Assembly (NCBI GenBank): GCA_964607675.1
Contig: CAZSLC010000039.1
Coordinates: 1 to 9,516, forward strand
From: CAZSLC01 sp964607675
Lineage (GTDB): Bacteria > Bacteroidota > Bacteroidia > Bacteroidales > UBA932
Reading direction: 5' to 3'
DNA: 9,516 nucleotides
The notes beneath the pieces are model-generated. The model had not been told where the DNA came from and made no database searches. It was given only the letters and a program-made list of their open reading frames with translations. Shown here piece after piece: positions 1-6,322 of this stretch (the stretch's first letter is position 1; the number at the start of each line of letters is the position of its first letter). A program made the translations under genes and the position numbers.

Positions 1-502
1 AATCAACATGAAACTCTTTTGGTGCCTCAAAAATTTCCACCTCGTGGTCAACACCATTTATATAGATAATTACGTCTTTATCAGATATCCCTTGCAATTC
101 GAAAGCGTCAAATCCTGCAAATTTCAAATGTGGACCAAAATGGCCTCCAACATTGGAGTCAATAATCCTGTCTGTCTGAGGTGAAATAGCCACACATATA
201 CTTTTCCCTGTCCCAGAATACTGTGTAATACCACAAACTGGGCCTCCAGATATAACTATCTCATTTTCTGGGTCTCTCCATTTAGTGTTTGGTTTAACGG
301 CATCCCATAACAACCTAAGTCCATACCCTTTTCCCCCAACAAAAACCTCTTTTACCTCAGGAGATATCGCTCTAACTTCAACTTTATTGGTTGAAACATT
401 AACATAAAGGCTCTGATCAGCATAGCCTTTCTCCAATTCTTTCCAATGATATGGAAACTTTGCAATAATATTGCGGTTAGCTTTAATTTGTTGAATATCC
501 AT
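1..502 (-). CDS. aor: Tungsten-type aldehyde:ferredoxin oxidoreductase, N-terminal part (cut by window edge)
   Basis: Enzymes of this family oxidise aldehydes to acids, or run in reverse, using a tungsten bis-pyranopterin cofactor, a [4Fe-4S] cluster and ferredoxin. The start is the ATG at 502-500, giving 167 visible residues. The AOR N-terminal domain is clear: a VNVST strand at 34-38, VGGKGYG at 55-61, an SGGP turn at 85-88, and DSNVGGHFGPHLKFAGFD at 115-132. That last block matches the pterin-binding NSGGYFG..LKFAGYD region of Pyrococcus AOR. The cluster cysteines normally lie further on and are outside the window. About 23 residues precede the usual family start (see findings). Neighbouring tungstate import and pterin genes support tungsten use. 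AOR subfamily and substrate cannot be told from this part. Confidence 0.9.
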   Translation of the reverse strand, partial: MDIQQIKANRNIIAKFPYHWKELEKGYADQSLYVNVSTNKVEVRAISPEVKEVFVGGKGYGLRLLWDAVKPNTKWRDPENEIVISGGPVCGITQYSGTGKSICVAISPQTDRIIDSNVGGHFGPHLKFAGFDAFELQGISDKDVIIYINGVDHEVEIFEAPKEFHVD

Positions 503-526
503 AATTATCTGTAGCTTAATTATCTT

Positions 527-534
527 TATATTTG
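527..534 (+). promoter_or_regulatory. Likely -7 promoter element for the thiF-thiS-cyuA-wtpA operon
   Basis: TATATTTG matches the Bacteroidota -7 consensus TAnnTTTG and ends 16 bases before the thiF ATG, so the leader would be about 12 bases. No good -33 TTTG is found 17-23 bases upstream. The element faces the AOR -7 element (537-544) with two bases between them, so the two promoters should compete for polymerase. Confidence 0.5.
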
Positions 535-536
535 CA

Positions 537-567
537 CAAAATTAAAAAGAATGTCACACAAACCAAA
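537..567 (-). promoter_or_regulatory. Bacteroidota-type promoter for the AOR gene
   Basis: Read on the minus strand there is a TTTG (567-564), a 19-base spacer, then TAATTTTG (544-537). This fits the Bacteroidota consensus TTTG-N19/21-TAnnTTTG. Transcription would start near 533, giving a leader of about 30 bases before the ATG at 502. The -33 element lies inside codons 5-6 of the divergent thiF-like gene. This is the best-formed promoter in the window. Confidence 0.6.
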
Positions 568-1150
568 TACAAAAGGTATATTTAGTAATAAAAAAATAGG
601 TATCGCAGGAGCTGGTGGTATTGGCTCAAACTGCGCTGCCGCATTAGTTCGTTCTGGAATATGCCACATTGTAATTGCCGATTTCGACACCGTTTCTCAA
701 TCAAATCTAAATAGACAGTTTTATTTTATTGACCAAATTGGCAAACCAAAAATTGAAGCACTTAAAGAAAATATAAAAAGAATCAATCCAGATGTTACAT
801 ATGAAGGTAATATCTGTCGCATCACACCAAACAATTTTTATACATTCTTTCACCAATGCGATATAGTAATAGAAGCATTTGATAATGTATATGAAAAAGA
901 GTGGTTCATAAAAGAGATGACACTACAACTTCCACACACCCCCTTAATAGCTACATCAGGGATAGGAGGAATTGGAAATAGTGACAAAATCATCATTCAA
1001 AAGAGTTATAATTTATATATTTGTGGCGATCAAAATAGTGACACACAGACAGCCCCTCCAATAGCACCAAAGGTTGGAATAGTAGCGATGACAGAAGCAG
1101 ATCTTGTCTTACAACTTTTAATCAACAACAATGACAATAATTCTAAATAA
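551..1150 (+). CDS. thiF: Small ThiF/MoeB-family adenylyltransferase (E1-like, ThiF family 2 type)
   Basis: E1-like enzymes adenylate the C-terminal Gly-Gly of a ThiS or MoaD sulfur carrier so that it can take up sulfur as a thiocarboxylate. The Rossmann loop GAGGIGS is at 20-26, the acidic ADFD at 43-46, the ATP-binding signature SNLNRQF at 51-57, PK at 66-67 (the MoeB Lys86 position) and EAFDN at 108-112 (the MoeB Asp130 position). At 199 residues it is shorter than MoeB or classical ThiF (about 245-250). It lacks the paired CxxC zinc motifs, as in the compact ThiF family of anaerobes. The last seven codons overlap the next gene, which encodes the likely partner. Beside a tungstoenzyme it may serve pterin dithiolene formation rather than thiamine synthesis; that is inference, since no other thiamine gene is present. 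Confidence 0.85.
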   Translation: MSHKPNTKGIFSNKKIGIAGAGGIGSNCAAALVRSGICHIVIADFDTVSQSNLNRQFYFIDQIGKPKIEALKENIKRINPDVTYEGNICRITPNNFYTFFHQCDIVIEAFDNVYEKEWFIKEMTLQLPHTPLIATSGIGGIGNSDKIIIQKSYNLYICGDQNSDTQTAPPIAPKVGIVAMTEADLVLQLLINNNDNNSK

Positions 1151-1334
1151 CAGAGAAGAGATATTTTCAGGAGAGACAATGACCATTACAGAAATAATGG
1201 AAGCAAAATCTTTCATTTTTAAAATGTTGGTCATAAAATTAAATGGATCACTCATTTCAAAAGATTTATACTCTACAACAAATGTCACCAACGGAGATAA
1301 ATTAGATATCATTCACTTAGTTAGCGGCGGATAA
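1131..1334 (+). CDS. thiS: ThiS/MoaD-like ubiquitin-fold sulfur carrier
   Basis: This 67-residue protein has the size and ending of ThiS. It opens with a β-strand, MTIILNNRE. The middle VIKLNGSLISKD (34-45) corresponds to the ThiS 'N..ivp...' strand. NGDKLDIIHLVSGG (54-67) gives the last strand and the free Gly-Gly tail that is adenylated and thiocarboxylated. The ORF begins 20 bases before the end of the thiF-like gene in the +1 frame, so translation is probably coupled. By sequence it is closer to ThiS than to MoaD (about 80 residues), but the neighbours (AOR, wtpA, moeA, moaA) suggest it may do the MoaD job for the tungsten pterin. The carrier call is firm; the client pathway is not. Confidence 0.85.
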   Translation: MTIILNNREEIFSGETMTITEIMEAKSFIFKMLVIKLNGSLISKDLYSTTNVTNGDKLDIIHLVSGG

Positions 1335-1346
1335 AATTTATAAAAT

Positions 1347-2639
1347 ATGGATAAAATATTAGCTTTATTACACCAGGAAGTTAAACCTGCTCTTGGATGT
1401 ACAGAACCAATAGCTGTAGCATTAGCTGTTGCACGTAGTTGCGAGGAGGTTGGATCATGCCCCGAAAAAATAGATGTAGAGGTAAGTTCAAATATTCTTA
1501 AAAATGGTATGGGAGTGGGGATACCAGGGACAGATATGGTTGGACTTCACATAGCAACAGCCCTCGCTGCCTTTTGCGGTAAATCGGAATACAAATTGGA
1601 AGTTCTCAAGGACTTGAAAAAAGAAGATATTGCTAAAGCAAAGAAGATGATAGATGAAAAGAGGGTCTCCATCTCAATAGCAAAAAACAACATCAAGCTA
1701 TATGTTAAGGCTACTGCTTATGGCAATTCACACAAAGCATGCACAATACTTCAAGATAGCCACGATGGGATAGTCGAAGTGACAAAAGACGATGTTGTAG
1801 TTTTCAAGAAGGGATCATATTTGGATAAGTCCACCATCAACAAAGATGACACCAATCTTGATCTCACAGAATATGCTAAAAAACTAACCATCAAAGAAAT
1901 ATATGAATTTGCCACCACCGCCCCTTTTGAAAAAATAGAATTTATTCTTGATAGTGCCACCCTCAATCGTGCATTGGCCGAGGAGGGATTAAAGAAAAAA
2001 TACGGACTGCAAGTTGGACAAAGGATCGTCGCATCATCAAACAAACCTGTCTTTGGGGATAGCCTTATGTCCTACGCCATGGCTATGACAGCAGCCGCTT
2101 CAGACGCAAGAATGGCAGGGAGCACCCTCCCAGCAATGAGTAATTCAGGAAGTGGAAACCAAGGAATAACAGTCACAGTGCCCGTAATAGCTATTGCAGA
2201 CAAAACAGGCGTTAAATCTGAAGAACTCGCCAGAGCCCTCATTATCAGTCACCTTGTAGCCATCCATATTAAGGGATATCTTGGTAAGCTATCAGCCCTA
2301 TGTGGTTGCGTAATAGCATCCACTGGATCCTCTTGCGGCATAGTTTATCTCCGTGGAGGAGGATATAAGGAGATCTGTGCTGCAATTAAAAACATGACAG
2401 GAAACATCACTGGTATGGTCTGTGATGGAGCCAAAGTAGGGTGTGCCCTAAAAGTAGCCTCTGGAGTTGCGTGTTCACTTCAATCAGCCATACTCGCCTT
2501 AGATGACATTTGCATCTCTTCAAACGATGGCATCATCGATAACGATGTAGAAAAGACAATAGCCAACCTCGGACAAATTGGTTCAGTAGGGATGCAATCT
2601 ACAGATGAAATGATATTAAACATCATGGTTTGCAAATAA
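1347..2639 (+). CDS. cyuA: L-cysteine desulfidase, iron-sulfur type (CyuA/YhaM, UPF0597 family)
   Basis: The family breaks L-cysteine into pyruvate, ammonia and hydrogen sulfide using an oxygen-labile [4Fe-4S] cluster and no PLP. The family hallmark EVKPALGCTEPIA is at 11-23, GIPGTDMVGL at 58-67, and a Gly-rich SGSGNQG at 267-273. Cluster cysteines can be assigned as Cys18, Cys319, Cys359 and Cys366: the spacings 319-359 (40) and 359-366 (7) equal those recalled for the Methanocaldococcus enzyme (282, 322, 329). The length of 430 is normal. It starts 12 bases after the ThiS-like stop and is followed 17 bases later by the next gene, so it sits inside the operon. Elsewhere the family serves cysteine breakdown; here it may be the sulfur source for the carrier protein. 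CyuA and the serine dehydratase α-subunit look alike, but the CyuA hallmarks dominate. Confidence 0.9.
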   Translation: MDKILALLHQEVKPALGCTEPIAVALAVARSCEEVGSCPEKIDVEVSSNILKNGMGVGIPGTDMVGLHIATALAAFCGKSEYKLEVLKDLKKEDIAKAKKMIDEKRVSISIAKNNIKLYVKATAYGNSHKACTILQDSHDGIVEVTKDDVVVFKKGSYLDKSTINKDDTNLDLTEYAKKLTIKEIYEFATTAPFEKIEFILDSATLNRALAEEGLKKKYGLQVGQRIVASSNKPVFGDSLMSYAMAMTAAASDARMAGSTLPAMSNSGSGNQGITVTVPVIAIADKTGVKSEELARALIISHLVAIHIKGYLGKLSALCGCVIASTGSSCGIVYLRGGGYKEICAAIKNMTGNITGMVCDGAKVGCALKVASGVACSLQSAILALDDICISSNDGIIDNDVEKTIANLGQIGSVGMQSTDEMILNIMVCK

Positions 2640-2656
2640 ATTAAATCTACAATATA

Positions 2657-3886
2657 ATGTTTAATCAAAATCATAAATTAAGACCAATACTTTTTGCATC
2701 TCTTTTCTTCCTTTCAGGAGTAGGTATCACCCTGCTGACAGGAGATTTTTTATACAAATTTGGAATCGATGCAGTAAGTGGCCCAACCATCGAATGGCAA
2801 TCAGGAGCAAACAATTTTTTCAACCAAGAGGACTATACAAAGTTATCAGGCTCCAAGTTTATAACCATTAACGGGGAGGTCGAAAAAGAATCAAAATTGA
2901 GATTATCAGACTTTCCCCTTAGAACTGTTACGGTTATAGAGACAAGAGAAGTAAACCATGTTTTCAAAGGGACAATCATAGACTCTGTCAATTTCATAAG
3001 AAACAAACCTACAAAAGAGGCTCCTGCTCAAATATCCCCCAATGGCACACCATCTAAATCAGAAAAAGGGTACAACTTCTACGGCACATATAGATATGAC
3101 GGATATGCACTATGCGACATACTTAGTTCTACAAAAGTCGATAAAGAAAGTAAAAAAGATTTTTGGCCCCCTGTAGATCTCTATATTGAAGTGAAAAATG
3201 ATGCTGGAGATTGCGCCGTTTTCTCATGGGGAGAATTGTTCTATAGTGCAAACATGTACAACATAATAATAGCCAGAAGAGTGGCAAGGGTGATGACTGG
3301 AAAAACTGGAGAATTATGGGCATTACCCACACAAACACAATTAGTTGTTGAATCTGATCTATTATCAGAGAGAAATATTCCCAATCCAACATCAATTACA
3401 ATTAAATCCCTAAAAGGTGATTATATAGTAAATAGAGACTCCACAATATTTCTCAGTCAGCCTGATATAATTAAAATTACAGATCAAAACAACATGCCAC
3501 TTGGTACAATTGATTCAATAGATAGCACCCTACCTACCCTCAATTACCCTACAATATATTATGGTCATGGAATGGGGTACAAAGGGATGAAACATTTTGA
3601 AGGTCAGATTCTTCGTAATTACCTATCAAAATACTTCACCAATATATCCCCCGAAATGATGGCAGAAGGAATTGTAAGCATATCTGCAATAGATGGATAC
3701 AGAGCTTCTTTTTCACTATCTGAAATAATGAATAGGAATGACCATCGAGAGATATTGCTCATGTACGGTTTAGATAGTAAAGAGGAAGATGGAAGGGCCA
3801 AATTTTCAATATTCGCAGGGTGTGACAACTTTGCCGACCGCTCAATCAAAGGGACAACAGAGATAAGATTGATTCTTCCTAAATAA
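2657..3886 (+). CDS. Membrane-anchored periplasmic protein with two tandem sulfite-oxidase-type molybdopterin-fold domains; function unknown
   Basis: The 409 residues begin with a signal-anchor: LRP, then a hydrophobic run at about 11-28, with no lipobox. The rest should be periplasmic. Two repeats can be seen. The first (about 68-250) starts ITINGEVEKE and carries YGTYRYDGYALCDIL (142-156) and EVKNDAGDCAVFSWGELF (178-195). The second (about 251-409) carries YKGMKHFEGQILRNYL (308-323) and VSISAIDGYRASFSLSEI (340-357). The 'G.v......sl.d', '..G..L...L' and 'v...DGY.a.fS..E' strings are typical of the sulfite-oxidase molybdopterin-binding domain. The cysteine that ligates molybdenum in those enzymes should fall near 93-100, where the sequence is VIETREVN, so it appears absent. 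Catalysis is therefore doubtful. Position between cyuA and wtpA suggests a role in handling tungstate or the tungsten cofactor at the membrane. Confidence 0.65.
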   Translation: MFNQNHKLRPILFASLFFLSGVGITLLTGDFLYKFGIDAVSGPTIEWQSGANNFFNQEDYTKLSGSKFITINGEVEKESKLRLSDFPLRTVTVIETREVNHVFKGTIIDSVNFIRNKPTKEAPAQISPNGTPSKSEKGYNFYGTYRYDGYALCDILSSTKVDKESKKDFWPPVDLYIEVKNDAGDCAVFSWGELFYSANMYNIIIARRVARVMTGKTGELWALPTQTQLVVESDLLSERNIPNPTSITIKSLKGDYIVNRDSTIFLSQPDIIKITDQNNMPLGTIDSIDSTLPTLNYPTIYYGHGMGYKGMKHFEGQILRNYLSKYFTNISPEMMAEGIVSISAIDGYRASFSLSEIMNRNDHREILLMYGLDSKEEDGRAKFSIFAGCDNFADRSIKGTTEIRLILPK

Positions 3887-3904
3887 AACAAAATCTGAAA
3901 CACT

Positions 3905-4792
3905 ATGAAAAAACTTATAGCCACACTAATAGTAATCCCCATACTCATTGTCAGCTGCACTAACGCCGCCTCCAATACACTAACAATATTCCATGCAGGA
4001 AGCCTATCAATACCACTAAAGGTAGCATCCGATAGCTTCAAGACACAATTTCCAAATACTATTTTTAAGATGGAAAGTGCTGGGAGTATCGACTGCGCTC
4101 GAAAAATAACCGAACTGGGGAGAAGTTGTGATATCCTCGCCTCTGCAGACTATTCAGTAATTGACAAATTATTGATTCCAGAGTATGCGTCCACAAACAT
4201 CCCATTTGCAGGCAATGAAATGGCTATTGTCTATAGTGCCAAATCAAAATACAAAGAGATTATTAACAAAAACAATTGGCCAGAAATACTTATGAAAGAA
4301 GATGTCATATATGGCCGCTCCGATCCCAACTCAGACCCTTGTGGATATAGAACTATCATGACACTCCAATTGGCCGAAAGCTACTATCAGATGCCCTACA
4401 AAGTTTCAGATTTCACATCAAAAAACACCAATTTCATACGCCCCAAAGAGGTCGATTTGCTATCTCTATTAGAATCAAATTCCATTGATTATATTTTCAT
4501 ATATAAATCTGTAGCTATCCAACACTCTCTCAACTATATAGAGCTTCCTCGCGAAATCAACTTATCTGATCAGTCACTATCAGATCAATACAAAAAAGCA
4601 CAAGTTGAAATACGTGGGAAAAAGCCAGGGGAAACACTAATAATGGATGGTTCGCCGATGGTATATAGTATGACCATCCCCAAGAACGCACCAAATCCAA
4701 AACTTGCACAAGAGTTTGTAAACTTCCTACTCTCAGAAAAAGGACAACAGATAATGGAGTCAATGGGACAAAATAAAATTACAAGCAACTAA
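3905..4792 (+). CDS. wtpA: Tungstate/molybdate-binding lipoprotein of an ABC importer (WtpA)
   Basis: The periplasmic receptor captures tungstate (or molybdate) for the WtpBC permease. A lipoprotein signal peptide ends in the lipobox I-V-S-C (15-18). The mature protein starts with TIFHAGSLSIPL (27-38), followed by ESAGSIDCARKI (57-68) and DILASADY (76-83). NEMAIVYSAKSKY is at 104-116, GRSDPNSDPCGYRT at 137-150 and KSVAIQH with YIELP at 201-215. These are hallmarks of the archaeal WtpA/ModA group, not of E. coli ModA. That group binds the metal octahedrally with an Asp and a Glu; Asp140 or Asp144 and Glu213 are candidates. The 295-residue length is normal for a WtpA. The gene closes the operon, 18 bases after its upstream neighbour, and its last 14 bases overlap the end of wtpC on the other strand. 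Confidence 0.92.
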   Translation: MKKLIATLIVIPILIVSCTNAASNTLTIFHAGSLSIPLKVASDSFKTQFPNTIFKMESAGSIDCARKITELGRSCDILASADYSVIDKLLIPEYASTNIPFAGNEMAIVYSAKSKYKEIINKNNWPEILMKEDVIYGRSDPNSDPCGYRTIMTLQLAESYYQMPYKVSDFTSKNTNFIRPKEVDLLSLLESNSIDYIFIYKSVAIQHSLNYIELPREINLSDQSLSDQYKKAQVEIRGKKPGETLIMDGSPMVYSMTIPKNAPNPKLAQEFVNFLLSEKGQQIMESMGQNKITSN

Positions 4793-5480
4793 TCACCCCC
4801 TCTACAAAATCATTTACTGGATTTGTCATTAACTCATCTGCTCCACCTTGTTGAATAATAGCCCCTTTGTCAAGGATAAAAATTTTGCTTGCAATTGCAG
4901 CTGCCTCCCTAAAATTGTGAGTAATATAAAGGAGAGAAATTCCTCTCTCAGATAGAGAATGTATCAAAGATAAAGAGGCACTCCTCAAAGAGGTGTCAAG
5001 GGCCGAAAGTGGCTCGTCCAGAAGAAGCAGTTTAGGTTGCAATATCAGAGTCCTTGCCAAGGCAACTCTCTGTTTCTCACCCCCCGACAACGAAGAGGGC
5101 ATTCTTTTCATTAGATTGGCAATATACAACTCCTCCCCTATTTTCATCACCTTTCTTTCAATATCCACTCTACTTATTTTCCTAATTATCAATGGGTAGG
5201 CTATATTTTCATAAACATTTTTATGAGGAAAAAGTGCATAATCTTGAAACAGGAATCCTATTTCCCTTTTTTGAGGAGGAATATTGGTAATCTCCTTTCC
5301 ATCAAGAAAGAGAGCCCCACAATGAAGAGGTCTCAAACCTGCAATCAGCTCCAGAAGAAGGCTCTTCCCCGCACCAGAAGGGCCAAGCACCGCACAAGCC
5401 TCTCCATCACTCAATTCAAAAGAGAGGTTAGAGATTGAAAAATCCCCCACTTTATAACATATTTTATCACATTTTAACAT
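4779..5480 (-). CDS. wtpC: Tungstate/molybdate ABC transporter ATP-binding protein (WtpC-like)
   Basis: This cytoplasmic ATPase powers tungstate import. Walker A GPSGAGKS is at 33-40, the Q-loop LFQDYALFPH at 77-86, the ABC signature LSGGEKQRVALAR at 131-143, Walker B LLLLDEP at 151-157, the D-loop SALD at 159-162 and the switch His188 in ITHN. The YALFPH string after the Q-loop is typical of oxyanion importers (ModC, WtpC, CysA). At 233 residues it stops after the nucleotide-binding domain and lacks the C-terminal regulatory TOBE/MOP region of ModC (about 350). The start ATG at 5480-5478 overlaps the wtpB stop by 7 bases, so the two are coupled. Identity as the tungstate ATPase rests mainly on wtpB and wtpA next to it. 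Confidence 0.88.
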   Translation of the reverse strand: MLKCDKICYKVGDFSISNLSFELSDGEACAVLGPSGAGKSLLLELIAGLRPLHCGALFLDGKEITNIPPQKREIGFLFQDYALFPHKNVYENIAYPLIIRKISRVDIERKVMKIGEELYIANLMKRMPSSLSGGEKQRVALARTLILQPKLLLLDEPLSALDTSLRSASLSLIHSLSERGISLLYITHNFREAAAIASKIFILDKGAIIQQGGADELMTNPVNDFVEGVISCL

Positions 5481-6265
5481 CTCTGCTTATCTTTTTTTCC
5501 TCTGCCTATCAACCTGAGTCCTATAAACACAGCAACACAAATCACCACAAATATTATTGCGACAGGCCTCGCATAAGCAAGTCCAAAAGAGTTAAATCTA
5601 TCAAAAATAAGAACAGGTGTCGTCATCGGATGATATGCCACAATAATTACGGCTCCGAACTCACTCATTCCCCTAGCAAACATAAGTACCAGCCCAGAAA
5701 TCACAGAATGTTTTGCCATAGGGAGAGAGATAGTAGTAAATACTCTAAATGGAGAAGCCCCAAGTGTAGCAGCCGCTTGCTCCAATCTCACTGGTACCGC
5801 CTCGAAGCCATCCCTTGCAGCATTTACAAGAAATGGAAGTGAAACAAATGCCATAGCCAATCCAATAGCAATCGGCGTCCCAACCAAATTCAATCCCACC
5901 ACATCGGCACACCTCCCTAAAAAGGAATCTCTTGAAATAAGTCCTAAAACAGCAATACCAGCTGCAGAATGGGGCAACACAATAGGAAGATCAATCACAC
6001 CCTGCAATAAAGACTTTCCCAAGAAATCCTTTCTCGCCAAAAGATAAGCAAGCGGCAGCGAAAAAAGGGCAAACACAATTGTAGTGCAAGCAGATATGGC
6101 AAGAGTTAAAAAAATACTATTTCTAACCTCTTCACTTTTAGCCGTCTCAAAAAGATCAGGGATATTTGAAGAAAATAAAAGTCCCGCAATTGGGGCAATG
6201 ACAAATAGAAGGACAACTCCAGAAAAAAGGAGAAATAAAAGATGAGTTGCTGAATACCTATTCAT
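5474..6265 (-). CDS. wtpB: Tungstate/molybdate ABC transporter permease (WtpB/ModB family)
   Basis: This inner-membrane subunit forms the oxyanion channel. About six hydrophobic segments are visible, near 9-31, 52-75, 87-110, 130-149, 188-209 and 233-253. DLPIVLPHSAAGIAVL (92-107) is the typical ModB/WtpB second block. The EAA coupling loop EQAAATLGASPF (162-173), running on to ISLP (179-182), contacts the ATPase, and ARGMSEFGA (197-205) is a strongly conserved permease string in this family. Length 263 is normal. It is the first gene of a minus-strand pair with wtpC. The receptor wtpA lies on the opposite strand, so the importer is expressed from two separate promoters. Confidence 0.92.
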   Translation of the reverse strand: MNRYSATHLLFLLFSGVVLLFVIAPIAGLLFSSNIPDLFETAKSEEVRNSIFLTLAISACTTIVFALFSLPLAYLLARKDFLGKSLLQGVIDLPIVLPHSAAGIAVLGLISRDSFLGRCADVVGLNLVGTPIAIGLAMAFVSLPFLVNAARDGFEAVPVRLEQAAATLGASPFRVFTTISLPMAKHSVISGLVLMFARGMSEFGAVIIVAYHPMTTPVLIFDRFNSFGLAYARPVAIIFVVICVAVFIGLRLIGRGKKDKQRC

Positions 6266-6285
6266 TACTTACAATTGAAATTTTA

Positions 6286-6293
6286 CAAAGTTA
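6286..6293 (-). promoter_or_regulatory. Likely -7 promoter element for wtpBC
   Basis: On the minus strand TAACTTTG matches TAnnTTTG. It ends 20 bases before the wtpB ATG at 6265, so the leader would be about 17 bases. No clear -33 TTTG lies at the usual spacing. It stands back to back with the moeA element at 6311-6318. Confidence 0.45.
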
Positions 6294-6310
6294 TAAATAA
6301 TTTCTTTTAT

Positions 6311-6318
6311 TACCTTTG
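6311..6318 (+). promoter_or_regulatory. Likely -7 promoter element for moeA-moaA; nearly leaderless
   Basis: TACCTTTG matches the Bacteroidota -7 consensus and ends four bases before the ATG at 6323. A -7 box normally ends about four bases before +1, so the transcript would begin at or within a base or two of the start codon. No convincing -33 element is seen at 17-23 bases upstream. Confidence 0.45.
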
Positions 6319-6322
6319 TGCA

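Noticed and set aside
503..550. A molybdenum-cofactor riboswitch upstream of AOR or thiF
   Set aside because: The gap is only 48 bases and is filled by promoter elements, too short for the Moco aptamer; the gaps at 6266-6322 and 9281-9349 are also too short.
551..1150. Calling the E1-like protein MoeB or HesA
   Set aside because: It lacks the zinc CxxC pairs and the rhodanese or long C-terminal part, and is paired with a ThiS-size carrier; the compact ThiF type fits better.
3619..4041. Open frame of 140 codons on the minus strand across the start of wtpA
   Set aside because: It has no recognisable motif and is antisense to two convincing genes.
3905..4792. Reading the binding protein as a sulfate or classical ModA receptor
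   Set aside because: HAGSL, SAGS and DPCGYR strings are those of the WtpA group, which differs from E. coli ModA and sulfate-binding proteins.
5435..5842. Open frame of 135 codons on the plus strand
   Set aside because: It lies opposite wtpB, is very rich in Lys, Arg, Ser and His without any family motif, and is a shadow of the permease gene.
6275..6322. A longer moeA reading from TTG at 6275
   Set aside because: The extra 16 residues are not MoeA-like, they cross the promoter element, and the ATG at 6323 gives the family-typical start and length.
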